Origin: Symbiodinium natans
Lineage: Eukaryota > Sar > Dinophyceae > Suessiales > Symbiodiniaceae
DNA: 64,000 nucleotides
Direction of reading: 5' to 3'
Assembly (NCBI GenBank): GCA_905221605.1
Contig: CAJNDS010000092.1
Coordinates: 124,001 to 188,000, forward strand
Part shown: in pieces, positions 61,487 to 64,000 of the stretch
How positions within the stretch are numbered: the stretch's first letter is position 1
Layout: every line of letters starts with the position of its first letter
The notes under the pieces: model-generated
What the model was told of the DNA's origin: nothing
Database searches by the model: none
Seen by the model: only the letters and a program-made list of their open reading frames with translations
Made by a program: the position numbers and the translations under genes

Positions 61487-62750
61487 GGCTGACAGAAACA
61501 TCATCCAAGCATGTCTAAGCCCCAGTGTGGACGCAGCGCTTCGTTCTCAACGGGCGATACAGCTCGACACTCACGATACGCGAGATGTCATTTGCAGATC
61601 GAACATGGCTACACGCAGGCGCTTCCCAAAGTGGACCCTCCTGAGATGCGTATTTCTACCCGGCGATGTGAGACGCGCCTGACTGCCCATGACCTTGCCC
61701 ACTTCCCTACGCTGTCTGCATTTCTTGTATTTCCCAAACAAGTCGCGCACGATTTAAGCATGAACGTTTGAAAAGGCGTACGCGAATCCCCAAGGAGACG
61801 CCGCACGCACTGCCTCAGCAAAAAGAGTTCCCCATTGTCAGGCCATAAAACAAGCCAACGCGTCGCCTTTCTCCATTCTGGTTGCCGCGCAAGCATGACG
61901 ACATCAGAACTTGAACGCCACCCTAAAACCCAAGAAATTCCATCGCTACCTATAATAGCTGACCAAAGCCACACAGGGTTGTCCATCGATTATCGAAGAA
62001 CCCTTCTGTCTCTCCCATGAGTGGTTCGCCCCCACACAGATCACATAAAGACCAGAACAACCCATGAGCCCCACCCAGGTTTAGGGTTCTAGGGTTTTAG
62101 GGCTTTTAGGGCTTTTAGGGTTCTTAGGGTTTTTAGGGTTTTAGGGTTTTAGGGTCTTAGGGCTCTAGGGTTTTAGGGTTAGGGTTTTAGGTTTTAGCGT
62201 TTTTCGGGTTCAGGGTTCACTTCAGGCTTCAGACCAGCGGCTGTTTGTGAGACTCATCAGACTGATGCCTGTCCTCTCGCGGGAACGGTCCGCTTTGGTG
62301 CTTCGCCCGCACATCTCCATTACTTGCTTAAGAACCCCAAAAACACAAAGATGATAAATCCCTTTATTGCCCTTGTAAAGAGGAATACTCTGTTCTTAAG
62401 CCAACAGTAGGTCTGCAGCGACAGTCTGTAGGGGCCAGAAGAGGGCAGGAGTCCACGGCAAACCGTGGAACTCTTTAGGAGGGGGGAACCCTTATCGTGT
62501 GGCGGTTTCCGAAATTAGGGGTATCTTATTGGGGGTCTTTCTACAAGGGAATCCTACTATTTGGGGGGGGGGGGGGGGGGGGGGCTCTTTAGGGGACCTC
62601 GTAAACCCCCCATGTCCTCCCAAACCCAACAAGCCCTGTAAGTCCCCAGGTCGCAAAGCAAAACAAGCATATCCTTCTGGGATCGCTTTTGCATCTCTGC
62701 GTAGCGCACCGAGAGGCTGTCCTCCAATGAGGGTCTAAGGTTTAGGGTTT
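61487..62750. other. Stretch without recognised genes
   Basis: Frames at 61,485-61,682 (+) and 61,609-61,986 (-) overlap and are unrecognised. TTTTAGGG-type array at 62,080-62,200. G-rich tract at 62,563-62,584. Palindromic TTTCCGAAATTAGGGG repeat at 62,495-62,570. Confidence 0.45.
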
Positions 62751-62756
62751 TCTTTT

Positions 62757-62796
62757 GCCACCCGCTTAGCTGACCTTTCGGACACTCTGCAGGGAA
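62757..62796 (+). repeat. GCCRCCYGCCTAGC dispersed repeat, long copy
   Basis: GCCACCCGCTTAGCTGACCT, then TTCGGACACTCTGCAGGGAA. One mismatch in 40 to 49,531-49,570. Confidence 0.9.
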
Positions 62797-62825
62797 CTAG
62801 GCTGTATATGTCTGGGCTCAGGAAA

Positions 62826-63280
62826 GGTTTAGGGTTTAGGGTTTCGGGTTTAGGGTTTAGGGCTTGGGTTTGGGGTTTGGGGTTTGGGATTGGGGTTTGG
62901 GGTTTAGGGGCAATTTCTCCGGGCTAAGCGTTCAGGATCTCGGGCACAGGAATGACAATGCCTAACGGGTTTCGAGCGCGGATAAGCAGTGGAGCACCCA
63001 AACGCACCTCCCAACATCTCCTGCGCAAGAACAGACAGTGGTCAACCCGCGTTCCAGTACAGTTGCCCAACACGCTTCTCTTAAGGGCTCTTCGTATGGA
63101 AGTTGGGAATTTTTAGGTACCGCCGGGCTTTACATAACACGAGCAAACATCCTACCGTAATGGAGCTATAGCTACAACATGGAGCCTGGATGTCTGCTCA
63201 AGCCAGCCCATGGGCCTTCTCCGATGAGAGCTTGTCCCGCGTCGTCTCCGCGTTCTCGAGGCTTTTCCCTAAGTCAACAA
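62826..63280. other. TTTAGGG/TTTGGGG run, then unassigned sequence
   Basis: Telomere-like array with TTTGGGG variants at 62,826-62,910. The rest shows no supported gene. Confidence 0.6.
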
Positions 63281-63282
63281 GG

Positions 63283-63448
63283 GGGGGGGGGGGTTGGGGG
63301 GGGTTGGGGGGGTTGGGGGGGTTGGGGGGGGTTGGGGGGGGTTGGGGGGGGTTTGGGGGGGGTTGGGGGGGTTGGGGGGGTTGGGGGGGGTTGGGGGGGT
63401 GGGGGGGGGGTTGGGGGGGGGTTGGGGGTTGGGGGGGGGGTGGGGGGT
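63283..63448 (+). repeat. (GGTTGGGGGG)n array
   Basis: About 17 units of GGTTGGGGG with variable G counts. Frames here encode Gly/Val/Trp or Pro/Thr runs and are not genes. Strong G-quadruplex potential. Confidence 0.95.
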
Positions 63449-63466
63449 CGGGTTAGGTTTTTTTTT

Positions 63467-63480
63467 GCCACCCGCCTAGC
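63467..63480 (+). repeat. GCCRCCYGCCTAGC dispersed repeat copy
   Basis: GCCACCCGCCTAGC after GGTTAGGT9. Confidence 0.8.
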
Positions 63481-63780
63481 AGACCCCCTCTGGGATCACG
63501 GTTTAGGGTTTAGGGCTTAGGGGGGTACCCGGGCTTCGACTTTACCCGCCAGACTGCAGAGGCACAGCACGCTGGGCTCCCGGCGCAGGTCACGGACCTG
63601 GGAGCGGCCCCCCTACCCTAAGCTCTCGTGATTTTACAGTTTAGGTTTTGGGTTTCTGGTTTAGGGTTTAGGGTTTAGGTTTTGGGGCTCAGGTTTTGCG
63701 GTTCGGGTTTGGCATCGTGCAAGAATATTTTGGGTAGGACTGCTTAGAAAAGGAACTGGAAGGCGCCCTGTACAGTCCCT
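63481..63780. other. Non-coding stretch
   Basis: TTTAGGG-type runs at 63,501 and 63,655-63,690 with an unassigned GC-rich segment between (63,520-63,625). Nothing else is recognised. Confidence 0.5.
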
Positions 63781-63783
63781 GAA

Positions 63784-63862
63784 GGGTTTAGGGTTTAGGG
63801 TTTAGGGTTTAGGGTTTAGGGTTTAGGGTTTAGGGTTTAGGGTTTAGGTTTAGGGTTTAGGG
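63784..63862 (+). repeat. TTTAGGG array
   Basis: Eleven heptamers near the window end. Confidence 0.97.
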
Positions 63863-64000
63863 ACCTAATGCTCTAAAATTGCCCAGGACGAAGCGGCAGG
63901 GAAAGGTGCACATCTTTCCTCCTGTCTGGCGCAGTTCGAAGGTTCCTGGAGCCACGTACTCGGCGCCCTTCACTTCCTAAGCTCTAACTCGCGCCTAAAC

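Noticed and set aside
63179-63520. Gly/Val/Trp-rich and Pro/Thr-rich proteins
   Set aside because: They are translations of the GGTTGGGGG array; all frames are open because the repeat has no stop.

Overview
The window looks like nuclear DNA of a dinoflagellate. This is an inference from several signals seen together. Runs of the plant/alveolate-type telomere heptamer TTTAGGG (and its complement) occur throughout the interior, in both orientations. Two large retroelements have lysine/glycine-rich Gag and GKGKGKG-type tracts typical of dinoflagellate copies. There are PPR-type and BspA-type repeat exons, and short matches to the dinoflagellate spliced leader at element edges. No bacterial-style operons, rRNA, tRNA or CRISPR arrays were recognised.

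Layout. (1) 1.1-5.66 kb: a near-complete non-LTR retrotransposon (LINE) on the minus strand, set between CCCTAAA runs, with ORF1, an APE-type endonuclease, and a reverse transcriptase offset by one frameshift. (2) 5.7-10.2 kb: short exon-like segments between telomere-like runs. (3) 10.7-12.05 kb: a frameshifted BspA-like (DUF285-type) surface-protein gene on the minus strand. (4) 12-15.9 kb: more telomere-like runs, two PPR segments, small repeats. (5) 15.98-17.15 kb: a short element sharing both terminal motifs with the LINE. (6) 17.18-27.63 kb: a 10.45-kb Ty1/copia-class LTR retrotransposon on the minus strand with two identical 155-bp repeats, Gag, CCHC knuckle, extra domains including a RapZ-C-like one, protease, integrase, reverse transcriptase and RNase H. 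Its frame is broken at four places and by one stop. (7) 27.7-35.3 kb: a field of minus-strand PPR-type exons. (8) 35.3-64 kb: mostly non-coding DNA with exon-like fragments, MITE-like elements, microsatellites, poly-G tracts and long TTTAGGG arrays.

How it fits together. The most striking pattern is a repeated module in plus-strand order: (CCCTAAA)n, then about 60-330 bp (most often 80-150 bp) of GC-rich sequence that often has a good minus-strand reading frame, then (TTTAGGG)n. Read the other way, the longer stretches between exons start with TTTAGGG and end with CCCTAAA, so candidate introns carry telomere-like inverted termini. The LINE and its short relative have matching ends fused to the same heptamer, which suggests that telomere-like repeats are their target site or priming site. 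The copia element also lies in such a run. Almost all recognisable coding sequence is on the minus strand, as expected for the unidirectional gene arrays of dinoflagellates. All reading was by eye; splice sites, domain calls below 0.6 confidence and family membership need computation.
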